A DNA stretch of 64,000 bases from Nostoc sp. UHCC 0702. Its GTDB lineage: Bacteria > Cyanobacteriota > Cyanobacteriia > Cyanobacteriales > Nostocaceae. The DNA lies in the NCBI GenBank assembly GCA_017164015.1, contig CP071065.1, positions 6,849,501 through 6,913,500 on the forward strand, written 5' to 3'. Shown here piece after piece: positions 1 to 8,830 of the stretch (within the stretch, counting starts at the first letter, position 1; every line of letters starts with the position of its first letter). The notes under the pieces are model-generated. The model was given only the letters and a program-made list of their open reading frames with translations. It was not told the origin of the DNA and did no database searches. Both the position numbers and the translations under genes were made by a program.

Positions 1-77
1 AGCAGCACAAACAAGCCTACTGAACCTTCTCTCAATGTTCGCCTAGATACGAAGCGGTTTGTTATGATATCTCGCAT
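1..77 (-). CDS. MCE/MlaD-family protein, N-terminal fragment
   Basis: The gene starts at an ATG (positions 77-75) behind a GAGGAAAAC ribosome site and runs off the left edge. The 25 visible codons begin MRDIITNRFVSRRTLREGSV, then a hydrophobic stretch (VGLFVLL). A short basic head followed by REGSVGL and a membrane segment is the usual start of cyanobacterial MCE (MlaD-like) substrate-binding proteins, which sit anchored in the membrane and carry lipid between membranes. The gene directly upstream on the same strand is an MlaF-like ATPase, the expected partner. Only the first residues are visible, so the family call rests on that context plus the N-terminal pattern. Confidence 0.6.
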   Translation of the reverse strand, partial: MRDIITNRFVSRRTLREGSVGLFVL

Positions 78-226
78 GTTTTCCTCTACCCAACAACCAA
101 TTAAAAGTAGCGAGTTAAGAGTTAGGAGTTAGGAGTTAGGTGTTGATTTTAATTCTCCACTAATAACTTTTCACTATTAACTACTCACTGTTGACTCCTC
201 ACTCTTAACTTCTTACTGTTAACTTT
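78..226. repeat. degenerate 7-bp repeat spacer
   Basis: The spacer between the ATPase and MCE genes is made mostly of imperfect heptamers of the GTTAGGA/GTTAAGA and ACTCTTAACT types, which can fold back on each other. This is typical cyanobacterial short-repeat DNA. I see no promoter. Confidence 0.5.
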
Positions 227-1009
227 CTATCCCACGACTTGAATGGGCCCTTGCACACTGCCACTCATAAATTGTTTGATTAATGGATGGTCTGTGCTGT
301 CTATTTCACTAACTGTACCTTGCCACTGGACTTTACCTTGATAAAGAAACACTAATCTATCAGCTGTGCGACGGATAGTGCTGTCTTGGTGGGTGACAAT
401 GGCATATGTACTACATACTCCTTGGGCTATTTGCAAGTGACAGATTAAATCTTCTATCACTGTTGAGGCAATTGGGTCAAGTCCAGCTGTTGGTTCATCG
501 TATAGTAAAACTTCTGGACTATCTTTGGGATTATCAGGGTTAGACATAATCGCGCGGGCAAAACTGACTCGCTTTCGCATTCCTCCAGAAAGTTCAGATG
601 GGTAGAGATTACCTATTTCTGATAAACCTACCATTTCTAATTTTTCTTTAACTAGTTCATGAATGCGCGATCGCGGTAACTTGGAATGTTGATACAATAA
701 AAACCCTACATTCTCGTTCACTGTCAACGAATCAAATAATGCAGCCTGTTGAAATACCATACCGATACTAACCGGATCAACTTGATCCTCAATCAACCCT
801 TCTCGCCGCACTCCTTGAATGTAAATTTCTCCTTCATCAGGATTCAACAAGCCGGCTATCACCCGCAAAATCGTTGATTTCCCGGTTCCTGAAGGGCCAA
901 TAATCCCCAGTGCTTCTCCCCGGTAAATTGTCAAGTCCACGTTATCTAAAACTTTATTGCTACCAAAGGTCTTAGAAACGCCTTTGAGTTCAATTAGTGG
1001 TTCAGTCAT
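227..1009 (-). CDS. ABC transporter ATP-binding protein, MlaF-like
   Basis: This 260-residue ABC ATPase is complete: Walker A GPSGTGKST (about residues 38-46), Q-loop FQQAALFDSLTV, signature LSGGM, Walker B VLLYDEPTAGLDP and the switch histidine in IVTHQ. The FDSLTVNENVGF segment and the SGGMRKRV form of the signature are typical of the Mla/Ttg2A branch that powers MCE lipid transporters. The MCE gene follows 149 bp downstream on the same strand, which supports that role. It would act on the inner face of the plasma membrane with an MlaE-type permease not seen in this window. Heptamer repeats lie just upstream of its start. Confidence 0.85.
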   Translation of the reverse strand: MTEPLIELKGVSKTFGSNKVLDNVDLTIYRGEALGIIGPSGTGKSTILRVIAGLLNPDEGEIYIQGVRREGLIEDQVDPVSIGMVFQQAALFDSLTVNENVGFLLYQHSKLPRSRIHELVKEKLEMVGLSEIGNLYPSELSGGMRKRVSFARAIMSNPDNPKDSPEVLLYDEPTAGLDPIASTVIEDLICHLQIAQGVCSTYAIVTHQDSTIRRTADRLVFLYQGKVQWQGTVSEIDSTDHPLIKQFMSGSVQGPIQVVG

Positions 1010-1016
1010 TGGTTAA

Positions 1017-1187
1017 GAGTCAAGAGTCAATAGTCAATAGTCAATGGTCAGTGGTCAGTGGTCAGTAGTTAGTGGTAAATAAACAACTAACCCTTGCGGG
1101 TTCGCCAGTCGCTTATGGGGGAAACCCCCTGTCCCCGCGCTGGCTCACAACTAACAATTGACAACTGACCACTGACAAAGAACAAAA
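1017..1187. repeat. heptamer repeats and one copy of a dispersed repeat
   Basis: Imperfect 7-bp repeats (GTCAATA/GTCAGTG) occupy 1017-1076. Positions 1102-1146 hold an inverted copy of a dispersed repeat whose ends read CGCCAGTCGC and GCGCTGGCTC. Other copies lie near 47562, 51777 and 53550. The divergent promoters of the ATPase and the following oxidoreductase must lie here, but I cannot pick them out. Confidence 0.5.
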
Positions 1188-2699
1188 ATGCAAGATTTTG
1201 ATGTCATAGTTATCGGTAGCGGTATCGGCGGTTTATGTGCTGCTGGAATACTTGCTCGTTATGGTAAACGGGTGATTGTTTGTGAAAGCCATACAATTGC
1301 TGGAGGTGCAGCCCACAGTTTTAGACGACGGGGATTTGAATTTGATTCTGGCCCCTCTTTCTATTGTGGTCTGACCAATGCCCGGAGTTTGAACCCTGTA
1401 AAACAGGTTTTGGATGTGCTTGGTGAATCTCTCCAAGTTATACCCTATGATCCTTTAGGACATTATCACTTTAGAGAAGGTAGTTTTGCAGTTTATAGCA
1501 ACGCTGAACGTTATCGGGAAGAAGTAGCTCAGATTACTCCACAAGGAGCTAAAGAATTCCAGCAATTTGAAGAAAGTTTGCTAGGTCTGTATGAGGCAAT
1601 GAAAGGTATTCCCACTCTGGCGCTGAGGTCAGACTGGCAACTGATTCTGGTGTTGCTAAAGCGTTACTTACCATCTTTAGCAAAAATGTTACCTTACTTG
1701 TCCCTTGTGGGTGCTTCTGTTGGCAATGTCATGGATGCTACAGTACAAGACCCTTGGGTCAGGCGAGTGATTGACCTGGAATGTTTTCTACTCTCTGGTT
1801 TAAAGGCACATGGAACAATTGCTCCAGAAGTAGCTTTTATGTTGGGTGAACGTTCCCGCGCTGGAGTTGAGTATCCTGTGGGAGGGAGTGCGGCAATTGT
1901 CAATGCTTTAGTGCGGGGTTTAGAACGCTGGGGTGGTCAGTTGCGTTTGGGATGCCACGTTGAGCAAATTCTGGTAGAGTCAGGCAAAGCTGTTGGTGTG
2001 AGGTTGCAAAAAGGTGAAATCTTGAAAGCGCCTGTAGTGATTTCTAATGCGACGATTTGGGATACTTACAATCACTTACTCAATCCTGAAGATTTGCCTG
2101 CATCTTACCGCCAAGTTGCTTTAAATACACCAGCAATTGCAAGTTTTATGCATTTACACTTGGGTATCCGGGCAGCAGGCTTGGAGAATTTGACAGGACA
2201 TCATGTGGTCGTTCACGATTCTAGTCAAGATTTGACGATACCTGGTAATACTTGCATGATATCGATTCCCAGTGTTTGGGATGCGACTCTCGCACCAGAA
2301 GGACATCATGTGGTTCATGGCTACACTCTCGAACCTTATACAGGATGGGAGCGAAATAACGGGTATGAAGAGAAAAAACAAGACAAAGCACAATCTTTAT
2401 ATCGCGCCTTAGAGCGAATTATCCCCGATATTCGTGAGCGTGTGGTGTTGGAACTTATCGGTACACCCCTGACTCACGCCCATTATCTACGACGGTATCA
2501 GGGAACTTATGGGCCTGCCTTGGCGGCTGGTAAGATGTTTCCCAGTACGCAAACACCTATACAAGGTTTATATCGTGTAGGTGATAGTACTATGCCGGGA
2601 ATTGGTGTGCCTGCGGTGGCGGCATCTGGTATTTTGTGTGCCAATACTTTAGTGAAAGTGCAACAGACAGCAGAGTTACTAAAGAATTTGAAGGTTTGA
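1188..2699 (+). CDS. CrtISO/phytoene-desaturase-like FAD oxidoreductase
   Basis: A 503-residue flavoprotein. The N-terminus has the dinucleotide-binding motif GSGIGGLCAAG followed by an acidic residue (VIVCE). The pattern GGAAHSFRRRGFEFDSGP follows. The C-terminus has LYRVGDSTMPGIGVPAVAASG, the flavin-closing motif of the phytoene desaturase/carotene isomerase/retinol saturase superfamily (COG1233). Members oxidise or isomerise carotenoids or related polyenes, usually at membranes. The sequence does not separate carotene isomerase (CrtH) from the several CrtISO paralogues found in cyanobacteria, so no symbol is given. No good ribosome site precedes the ATG, but the Rossmann motif begins at residue 6, so the start is probably right. 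Confidence 0.8.
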   Translation: MQDFDVIVIGSGIGGLCAAGILARYGKRVIVCESHTIAGGAAHSFRRRGFEFDSGPSFYCGLTNARSLNPVKQVLDVLGESLQVIPYDPLGHYHFREGSFAVYSNAERYREEVAQITPQGAKEFQQFEESLLGLYEAMKGIPTLALRSDWQLILVLLKRYLPSLAKMLPYLSLVGASVGNVMDATVQDPWVRRVIDLECFLLSGLKAHGTIAPEVAFMLGERSRAGVEYPVGGSAAIVNALVRGLERWGGQLRLGCHVEQILVESGKAVGVRLQKGEILKAPVVISNATIWDTYNHLLNPEDLPASYRQVALNTPAIASFMHLHLGIRAAGLENLTGHHVVVHDSSQDLTIPGNTCMISIPSVWDATLAPEGHHVVHGYTLEPYTGWERNNGYEEKKQDKAQSLYRALERIIPDIRERVVLELIGTPLTHAHYLRRYQGTYGPALAAGKMFPSTQTPIQGLYRVGDSTMPGIGVPAVAASGILCANTLVKVQQTAELLKNLKV

Positions 2700-3843
2700 T
2701 TGCCTACTCTGTTAAAAACGTAAAATAGAGTCTTTGTGATGACTTTGCTTTACTGCGTTTGTCTAGTAATAAGATTTTACATTTAATTAGTTTGAACTAT
2801 CAATTCGATTAATTGCTGATAATCAAAGCACCCTAGTTTGCTTTTGGCTAAAGCTGAAGTTTCAGTTGCAGCCAGTAGAGTAGGGTTTTAAACAGTTTTT
2901 GGTAATTGTTAAGAAAATAAAAATATTTAAAGAGTAACTAATTGCCTTACACTCACTCCTGACAGGGGTTTCACTTTTACAAGCGTGCCATTTGTCTCAA
3001 AACCCTCACTGCACAAAAAGCGTTTTTTAACAACAATCATTAGACATATTTAATACAAATTCTTTGGTAAAGAATGTGAAATGTATGTGAAGATACTGTT
3101 GTAAAGCTAGACAGGTAAATAACTTTACGGTATTACATTAGAAGAAGGTTATTTAGATGTTCTCTATTTTCAAGTTAAAGTCCCACGGCTAATAGCCGAC
3201 AACGATGGTATTGAAATTGCTCAAGACCTGCTCTATTCCTTATTTTTAAGACAGTAAAACTAGCCCTATCAAGGTGTTGTATTAAATCTGAGTTCCGGCT
3301 CAAAAATCAAAGATTTTCTCTGTGCGTTCTAGATATCTGGGTGGCATAGAGAGAATTATCTTACTCGGCTAACATTTGGCAACGCTTAAAAGCGAATCGC
3401 CAACGTCTACTGTTTGATAACAACTTCGTCGAAGGACGAAGACAGTTTGTGCCGAACAAAGATTTAACAGGTTCAACAGCAATTTATTGACTAAAATTTT
3501 ACCCGCCTTGAAAGGGCTGAACTTGGATAGTGAGAGCAGTGGTGATTACAGGCTAGTAAACAGGCAATAGAGTTCAGTGAAAAAACTTATCTGTTGAGGC
3601 AAGCCGACAGAGCAAAGAATTAGTGAACAATGATTCTTTGTTTTAAGAGCCTCAAGAGTATCTCCAGGTTATCCAAAGCATATTTGGCAACAAGGAGAAT
3701 CATCAAAAACAATTGCTGTCCCTTAAGGGTGACACAAATGATCGCGATCGCGTCAAATCGAGCGCAAGTTATTTGCGTCTGAAAACAGCACAAACAGCAA
3801 ACTGAAAACTTTCTTCATAAATCGATTGAGGTAGATTTTAGCT
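2700..3843. other. 1.1-kb non-coding stretch upstream of the RTX gene
   Basis: No convincing ORF on either strand. It holds small hairpins: CGGCT-AAT-AGCCG near 3187-3199, a nested stem in the TTGGC...GCCAA segment near 3375-3402, and a perfect 7-bp stem CTTCGTC-GAAG-GACGAAG at 3424-3441. A HIP1-like cluster is near 3741. It may hold a long leader or a small RNA for the following RTX gene, but nothing matches a riboswitch I recognise. Confidence 0.35.
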
Positions 3844-6192
3844 ATGGCAACTATCAATGGAACCAACGGGTATGATGTCCTGAATGGCACAAGCGAAAGT
3901 GACTTAATTCAAGGCTTCGCAGGTGATGACTATCTATATGGTAATGGCGGCAACGACACCCTCGATGGTGCCTCTGGCAATGATTACATTTATGCTTCTT
4001 CTACCACTGGAAACAGTACCCTTAAAGGTGGAAGTGGCTATGATTATTTAGATATCACCTATTCTTCAGGGAATAACAGCTTAGATGGAGGCTCGGAAGG
4101 TGATTCCCTTTATGCTTACTATTCTTCTGGAAACAATACCCTCAAAGGTGGAAGTGGGTCTGATTATATAAATATTTCCTCTTCATCAGGAAATAACACC
4201 GTCACTGGTGATGCTGATAGTGACACCATTGAGCTGAGTTCTTCTACAGGCAACAATACTGTTTCAGGTGGAAGCGGGACTGATTACTTTTACGCCTATG
4301 GAGTCCAGGGTAAAAACACCCTCAATGGTGGAGATGGCGGTGACTACTTCTATTTTAGTGCCCCATACACTGCCCCCTCTTCCCTGGTAACTCAAAGGGT
4401 AGATGGAGGAACAGGTGACGACTATTTATCTGTGGATTACAGCTACAACACTAGCGAGGGAATCACCTCAACTTTCAATGCCACTACTAACGTTGGCTCA
4501 ATTACGGTTGGCAACAACACTGTCACCTACAAGAATATCGAACGATTAAGTATTTATGGTACAGCCTACGATGACTACATTGTGGGGGGCAATGGCAACG
4601 ATTACCTCTATGGAGGGTATGGTGGCAACGATACGATTCTTGGCGGTGCTGGTGATGATTACTTAAATGTAGATTATTCCACAGGTAATAATTCCCTCTT
4701 CGGTGGAGCGGGTAATGATACCTTAACTGCACAGTATGCAACCGGCAGTAACGTACTAGATGGGGGCGATGGCAATGACTCCTTCTATTTAAACCCTGGA
4801 TATAACGCACCTTCTTTGTTGGGGACTCAAACCGTAGATGGAGGTGCAGGTGACGACGCTTTATACGTCGATTACAGTTCTGCTACTGAGGGAATCAATA
4901 CCACAAATATCCTTAGCTACACGAGTATCGAACGCTTAAGTATCATCGGTACATACTACGATGACTATATTGTCGGGGACAGTGGTAGTGATACACTCTC
5001 TGGTGGCTATGGTGGCAACGATACGATTATTGGCGGTGCTGGTGACGATTATATAACTGCTAACTCTTCAACAGGTAACAACCTGTTGGATGGTGGTGAT
5101 GGCAACGATTATCTCTCCGCCTCTGGTTCCTACTACTACGACTACTACTATGGGTATTCTTATTACAATCTTGCCACTGGTAATAACACCCTACTTGGTG
5201 GCTCTGGTAGCGATTCGTTGTATGTTGACTATTCATCAGGTAATAACCTGCTGGATGGAGGTGATGGCAATGATTATCTCTCCGCCTCTGGTTCCTACTA
5301 CTACGACTACTACTACGGGTATTATGGCTCTGGTGCTTCTGGCAATAACACCCTACTTGGTGGTGGTGGTGACGATAACTTAAACGCTAACTATTCAACA
5401 GGCGATAACCTGTTGGATGGTGGTGATGGCAATGATTATCTCTCTGCCTCTGGTTACTACGACTACTACTATTATGGCTCTGGTGCTTCTGGCAATAACA
5501 CCCTACTCGGTGGTGCTGGTGACGATAACTTGAATGTTGACTATTCAAAAGGCAATAACCTTTTGGATGGTGGCGATGGCAATGATTATCTCTCCGCCTC
5601 TGGTTACTACTACTACGACTACTACGGGTATTATTATGGCAATAGTGCCTCTGGTAGTAACACCCTCAACGGTGGTGCTGGTGACGATAGCATAAATATC
5701 ACCTATTCAACAGGCGATAACTTAGTCGATGGTGGCGATGGCAATGATTATATCTATGCCTATGGCGCAACTGGTAGTAACACCCTCTCTGGTGGGGCTG
5801 GGGATGACTACATTGAAGGTGGTTCTGGCTCAGATCTGCTCACAGGTGGCAGTGGTAGTGATATAGTCTACGGTGGTAGTGGCATTGATACTTTTGCCTT
5901 CAATAGTTACACCGAAGGCGTTGATAGCCTTTATGACTTCGATGCTACTAATGAAATCATTCAAGTCTCGGCTGATGGTTTTGGTGGTGGCTTGTTAGCA
6001 GGTTCACTGTTTGCTAGTCAGTTTACCCTAGGTACAAGTGCGACCACAGATACTCAGCGATTTATCTTTGACAACAGTACAGGCGCACTGTATTTTGACC
6101 AGGATGGTAGTTCTGGCGCGTTTGGTCAGGTACAATTTGCACAACTCTATAGTGGTGCCTCACTAACTGAAAACAATTTTGCGGTTGTTTAA
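3844..6192 (+). CDS. RTX-type calcium-binding repeat protein, tyrosine-rich
   Basis: A 782-residue low-complexity protein made of glycine- and aspartate-rich nonapeptides (GGAGDDYL, GGDGNDYL, GGSGSDSL and similar), which form calcium-binding beta rolls in secreted RTX proteins. There is no N-terminal signal peptide, as expected for type I secretion. The last ~100 residues lack repeats and resemble the C-terminus of the second RTX-type protein at 36199-37737 (both have ...GFGG-x-L-x-AG..., an F-I-[FY]-[DN]-N-[SN]-TG box and a DxDG box), so this may be the export signal. Residues ~410-620 hold four ~53-residue units, each with a tyrosine-rich insert such as YYYDYYYGY. The ATG follows a GAGGT ribosome site. 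It could be a surface, sheath or S-layer-like protein. No enzyme domain is visible. Confidence 0.75.
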   Translation: MATINGTNGYDVLNGTSESDLIQGFAGDDYLYGNGGNDTLDGASGNDYIYASSTTGNSTLKGGSGYDYLDITYSSGNNSLDGGSEGDSLYAYYSSGNNTLKGGSGSDYINISSSSGNNTVTGDADSDTIELSSSTGNNTVSGGSGTDYFYAYGVQGKNTLNGGDGGDYFYFSAPYTAPSSLVTQRVDGGTGDDYLSVDYSYNTSEGITSTFNATTNVGSITVGNNTVTYKNIERLSIYGTAYDDYIVGGNGNDYLYGGYGGNDTILGGAGDDYLNVDYSTGNNSLFGGAGNDTLTAQYATGSNVLDGGDGNDSFYLNPGYNAPSLLGTQTVDGGAGDDALYVDYSSATEGINTTNILSYTSIERLSIIGTYYDDYIVGDSGSDTLSGGYGGNDTIIGGAGDDYITANSSTGNNLLDGGDGNDYLSASGSYYYDYYYGYSYYNLATGNNTLLGGSGSDSLYVDYSSGNNLLDGGDGNDYLSASGSYYYDYYYGYYGSGASGNNTLLGGGGDDNLNANYSTGDNLLDGGDGNDYLSASGYYDYYYYGSGASGNNTLLGGAGDDNLNVDYSKGNNLLDGGDGNDYLSASGYYYYDYYGYYYGNSASGSNTLNGGAGDDSINITYSTGDNLVDGGDGNDYIYAYGATGSNTLSGGAGDDYIEGGSGSDLLTGGSGSDIVYGGSGIDTFAFNSYTEGVDSLYDFDATNEIIQVSADGFGGGLLAGSLFASQFTLGTSATTDTQRFIFDNSTGALYFDQDGSSGAFGQVQFAQLYSGASLTENNFAVV
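5080..5690 (+). repeat. four coding tandem repeats of ~160 bp in the RTX gene
   Basis: Four copies of a unit encoding LLDGGDGNDYLSASG, a tyrosine run, then SGNNTLLGG. Copies start near 5081, 5245, 5407 and 5560. Copies differ mainly in the length of the TAC/TAT-rich tyrosine run, which suggests slippage or unequal exchange. Confidence 0.7.
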
Positions 6193-6293
6193 CAAGTCGC
6201 GAAAGTTCCTACCATAAGCGTTGCAAGGTAGGATAAAGGGGATGAGGGAGTAGGTGAAGAATAATTAATCACTAATTCCCCATTCCCCATTCC

Positions 6294-7979
6294 CTATTTT
6301 GCCGTATTCGGTTTGAGAGCAAACAAAAACTCCAATTGACTGGTGGATTTGTTGGGGCTGGTAGCAGTAGCACTAACACCACGAAGTGAACTTAGAATAG
6401 CACTGGCTTCAGGTGAGATGGATTGACGTGCCGCAGAACTATTAACTAGGGACACAGTTTTTTCCATATCTAGATAGAAATAGCCACTATTGGGCTTTTG
6501 CAAAGAACCAGTAACGGCTTTGAAGTTTTCACTGTTTTCCAGAGATTGATTTTTGCTAGCTGTAAGGGACTCAGCAATGGGGCCACCTATGGCTAAAAAT
6601 ACAGTGTCTTGATCTAGCCAACCATGAGCCAATAAGGCTCCTTGTTGGGGTATTTGCCATTCAGTTACGTCTTTACCGCCAATTTTTCTTTGGGTGATGT
6701 TAAGACTTTGTGTTTTGGCAAGATTATCCAGTTTGGTAAAAGTAGCTTCCGCAGTTTTGCGATCGCTAGTATCAAATACTAATGCTCCTCCAAAACCCAG
6801 GCTTGCTAATACACCTTGATTAGATGGAACAGCACCAAAAGCAAATTCTCCATTCATCCAGCCGAAAATCTCTTTATCTAGGTCGATATTGACTATTTGC
6901 AGTTGTCCGCGCAGCTGTTGCACTATTTGCTGTAATTGTGGATTATCTTTCGACTGTTCTACCATAGTAGACCAACTACGGCTGATGTCTTGACCATTAA
7001 CCAAAGCAAAGGTATCAATGGGAAACTGCCCTACTATATTGGCTTTTGTTGTTTGATACTCGAATTTGCTCAGTTGTGGATCTAAATTAGCGATCGCTTT
7101 CATCCGCAATCCCGCATCATCCACACCCACAGCCGCTACCATCGATTTTACTTGTTTTAACTGCGCCAAGCTTTGTGGAGGTAATTGCCTTGCCTGGGGA
7201 CTTGCGGCTATCAATTGCTGTATCATACCCGGATAGTCTGGTATGTAAATCTGGGCTAGAGTATTTTTGACATCTACACCTTTGGCGAGAATATTGCTTG
7301 CACCTTCTTTAGTAGCAAAGGAAGGCTGTCCTTTAAAAGTGTCAATGGCATTCTCTACAGCTTGCTTTTCGGGAGCTAATACTAAGTGGCTATTATTTAA
7401 AACTACGCTATATGTTGGTTTGCCATTGCTGACAGTTTCTATAATTTTTTCACCTTTGTAGTCAGATTCTTGGCTTTTAACGTTTTTTAGTCCTTTGAGT
7501 CTGTTAGCAAAATTTAATGCACTGATTTTATCCTTGATTCCCACTATTAGCAGGTTCTTCGGTTCCTGCTGTAATGTTATGGGCGGATTTGCTGGAGAAG
7601 GCACATTAAATTGTGCAGGTTTAGCTGGATTTGGTGGTAGCACTGCAAACATCACACCACCAATCCAAGGCTTGATGTCTTTTTCGTAAGAAATGTCACT
7701 GCCTTGAAAAAAATCTTTATTAAAGTCTTGTAAACCTTTTGCTAGTAACTTTTGCGCTTCCGGAGTGCCAAACTGCTGCAACTTTGCCCAGGCTTGTGGG
7801 TCAGTGGTGACATAAGTTGCCATTAATGCTGTGGAAGGTACTAGCTTAGCACTGCCGAGAGCGTCTGCACTAGTGCCAGAGGGGCCTGCTTTGAAATACA
7901 TGTAAGCAACTACACTGCCTGCTACAACTAAGGCAGCACCAACAGCAGGAATGAATAACTTGGATTTACCATCAGACAT
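6294..7979 (-). CDS. DUF3352 domain protein, membrane-anchored
   Basis: A 561-residue protein with a short N-terminal head, one membrane segment (about residues 9-28, FIPAVGAALVVAGSVVAYMYF) and a large extracytoplasmic part. The sequence (PSTALMATYVTTDPQAWAKL..., ...YLDMEKTVSLVN...) fits the cyanobacterial DUF3352 family, whose function is unknown. The GAGGA ribosome site before the ATG supports the start. Its stop is 101 bp from the convergent RTX gene stop, so the two are not one operon. The spacer between them holds CCCCATTCCC-type repeats. Confidence 0.75.
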   Translation of the reverse strand: MSDGKSKLFIPAVGAALVVAGSVVAYMYFKAGPSGTSADALGSAKLVPSTALMATYVTTDPQAWAKLQQFGTPEAQKLLAKGLQDFNKDFFQGSDISYEKDIKPWIGGVMFAVLPPNPAKPAQFNVPSPANPPITLQQEPKNLLIVGIKDKISALNFANRLKGLKNVKSQESDYKGEKIIETVSNGKPTYSVVLNNSHLVLAPEKQAVENAIDTFKGQPSFATKEGASNILAKGVDVKNTLAQIYIPDYPGMIQQLIAASPQARQLPPQSLAQLKQVKSMVAAVGVDDAGLRMKAIANLDPQLSKFEYQTTKANIVGQFPIDTFALVNGQDISRSWSTMVEQSKDNPQLQQIVQQLRGQLQIVNIDLDKEIFGWMNGEFAFGAVPSNQGVLASLGFGGALVFDTSDRKTAEATFTKLDNLAKTQSLNITQRKIGGKDVTEWQIPQQGALLAHGWLDQDTVFLAIGGPIAESLTASKNQSLENSENFKAVTGSLQKPNSGYFYLDMEKTVSLVNSSAARQSISPEASAILSSLRGVSATATSPNKSTSQLEFLFALKPNTAK

Positions 7980-8497
7980 TATTGTTGTCCTCTTTTCCTC
8001 AAATTGTCACCGAGATGAGTAAAAACGTCACTGTAGAGTTTTCGGAATTATTCATCATTTCCACTAATTTGTCGGTATTTACTGAAAAATTTAGTAGTTA
8101 TACATAGGATGAATCAGAAAGTACTCTTAAAAATACTTCAAGGCATTGAAGAGGAAATCCGCAAATGGTGTGTTGTTGATCTCAAAAATGATCAGCGTAG
8201 GGAGCAGGGGAGATGAGGAGCATCATAATTCAGTAAAATAACGTACAGGCTTTAATAGTAAAAATACGCCAAATGCTTTTATTGAAGAAAATGATAATCG
8301 TGCGTGGCAAAGGGGTAAGGATGCAAACGACGTTCGCATCCTTACCTCTCTATTTTATTGTCATTAACCTCTCACTGATGGTTAGAGATTACGGACGAAA
8401 TTGTGAAAATTTTCACGTATCGTTGCAATACCCCATCTGCTGAATCTGAGTAGATAAGATAGTGTTAACAAAGTTTTGTAGTAAGGAAGCAAATAAA
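7980..8497. other. non-coding stretch with a strong hairpin
   Basis: Holds a 35-codon ORF of doubtful value (8109-8216, starting MNQKVLLKILQGI, no clear ribosome site) and a perfect 11-bp hairpin at 8314-8346 (GGTAAGGATGC, 11-nt loop, GCATCCTTACC) followed by TCTCTATTTTATTG. The hairpin could end a plus-strand transcript or be part of a small RNA. No gene I recognise feeds it. Confidence 0.4.
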
Positions 8498-8690
8498 CGT
8501 CAATTTCTTTGTTTTGGAATTTTTAACTTTACCGCCAGTAACACGACTACCAGGGCATAAACCTAACCAAGAGGTAAAGTGCTTAATAGTGGGAAAGCGT
8601 GTACGGTCTAAATCAACTTCAGACACTAATACCAGTACAGTTATAGCACCATTACCATCAACAGCAGTAAAATCGACACTGATGCTGTCT
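8498..8690 (-). pseudogene. IS110-family transposase remnant
   Basis: The minus-strand reading gives VDFTAVDGNGAITVLVLVSE, then RFPTIKHFTSWLGLCPGS and a basic GGKVKNSKTKK segment. This is the C-terminal transposase_20 (IS116/IS110/IS902) signature with its SWLGLCPG core. Both ends are missing: the catalytic N-terminal DEDD domain is absent and the frame closes shortly after KTKK. It is a dead fragment of about 65 codons. Confidence 0.7.
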
Positions 8691-8830
8691 TTCCAAGGTA
8701 CTGGCTCCCCAATTCCCATTCCCAATTTCCTAATTCCAGACTGTCGATGTAGGAAATATTTGCAGATAACGTTATTTTTTTTAATTATATCCAGCTAGAA
8801 TTTTTAGGATTAAAAGGTCAGTGAACATCA

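Noticed and set aside
4523..4810. Long minus-strand frame inside the first RTX gene
   Set aside because: Shadow frame created by the repetitive codons. The plus-strand RTX frame explains the DNA fully.
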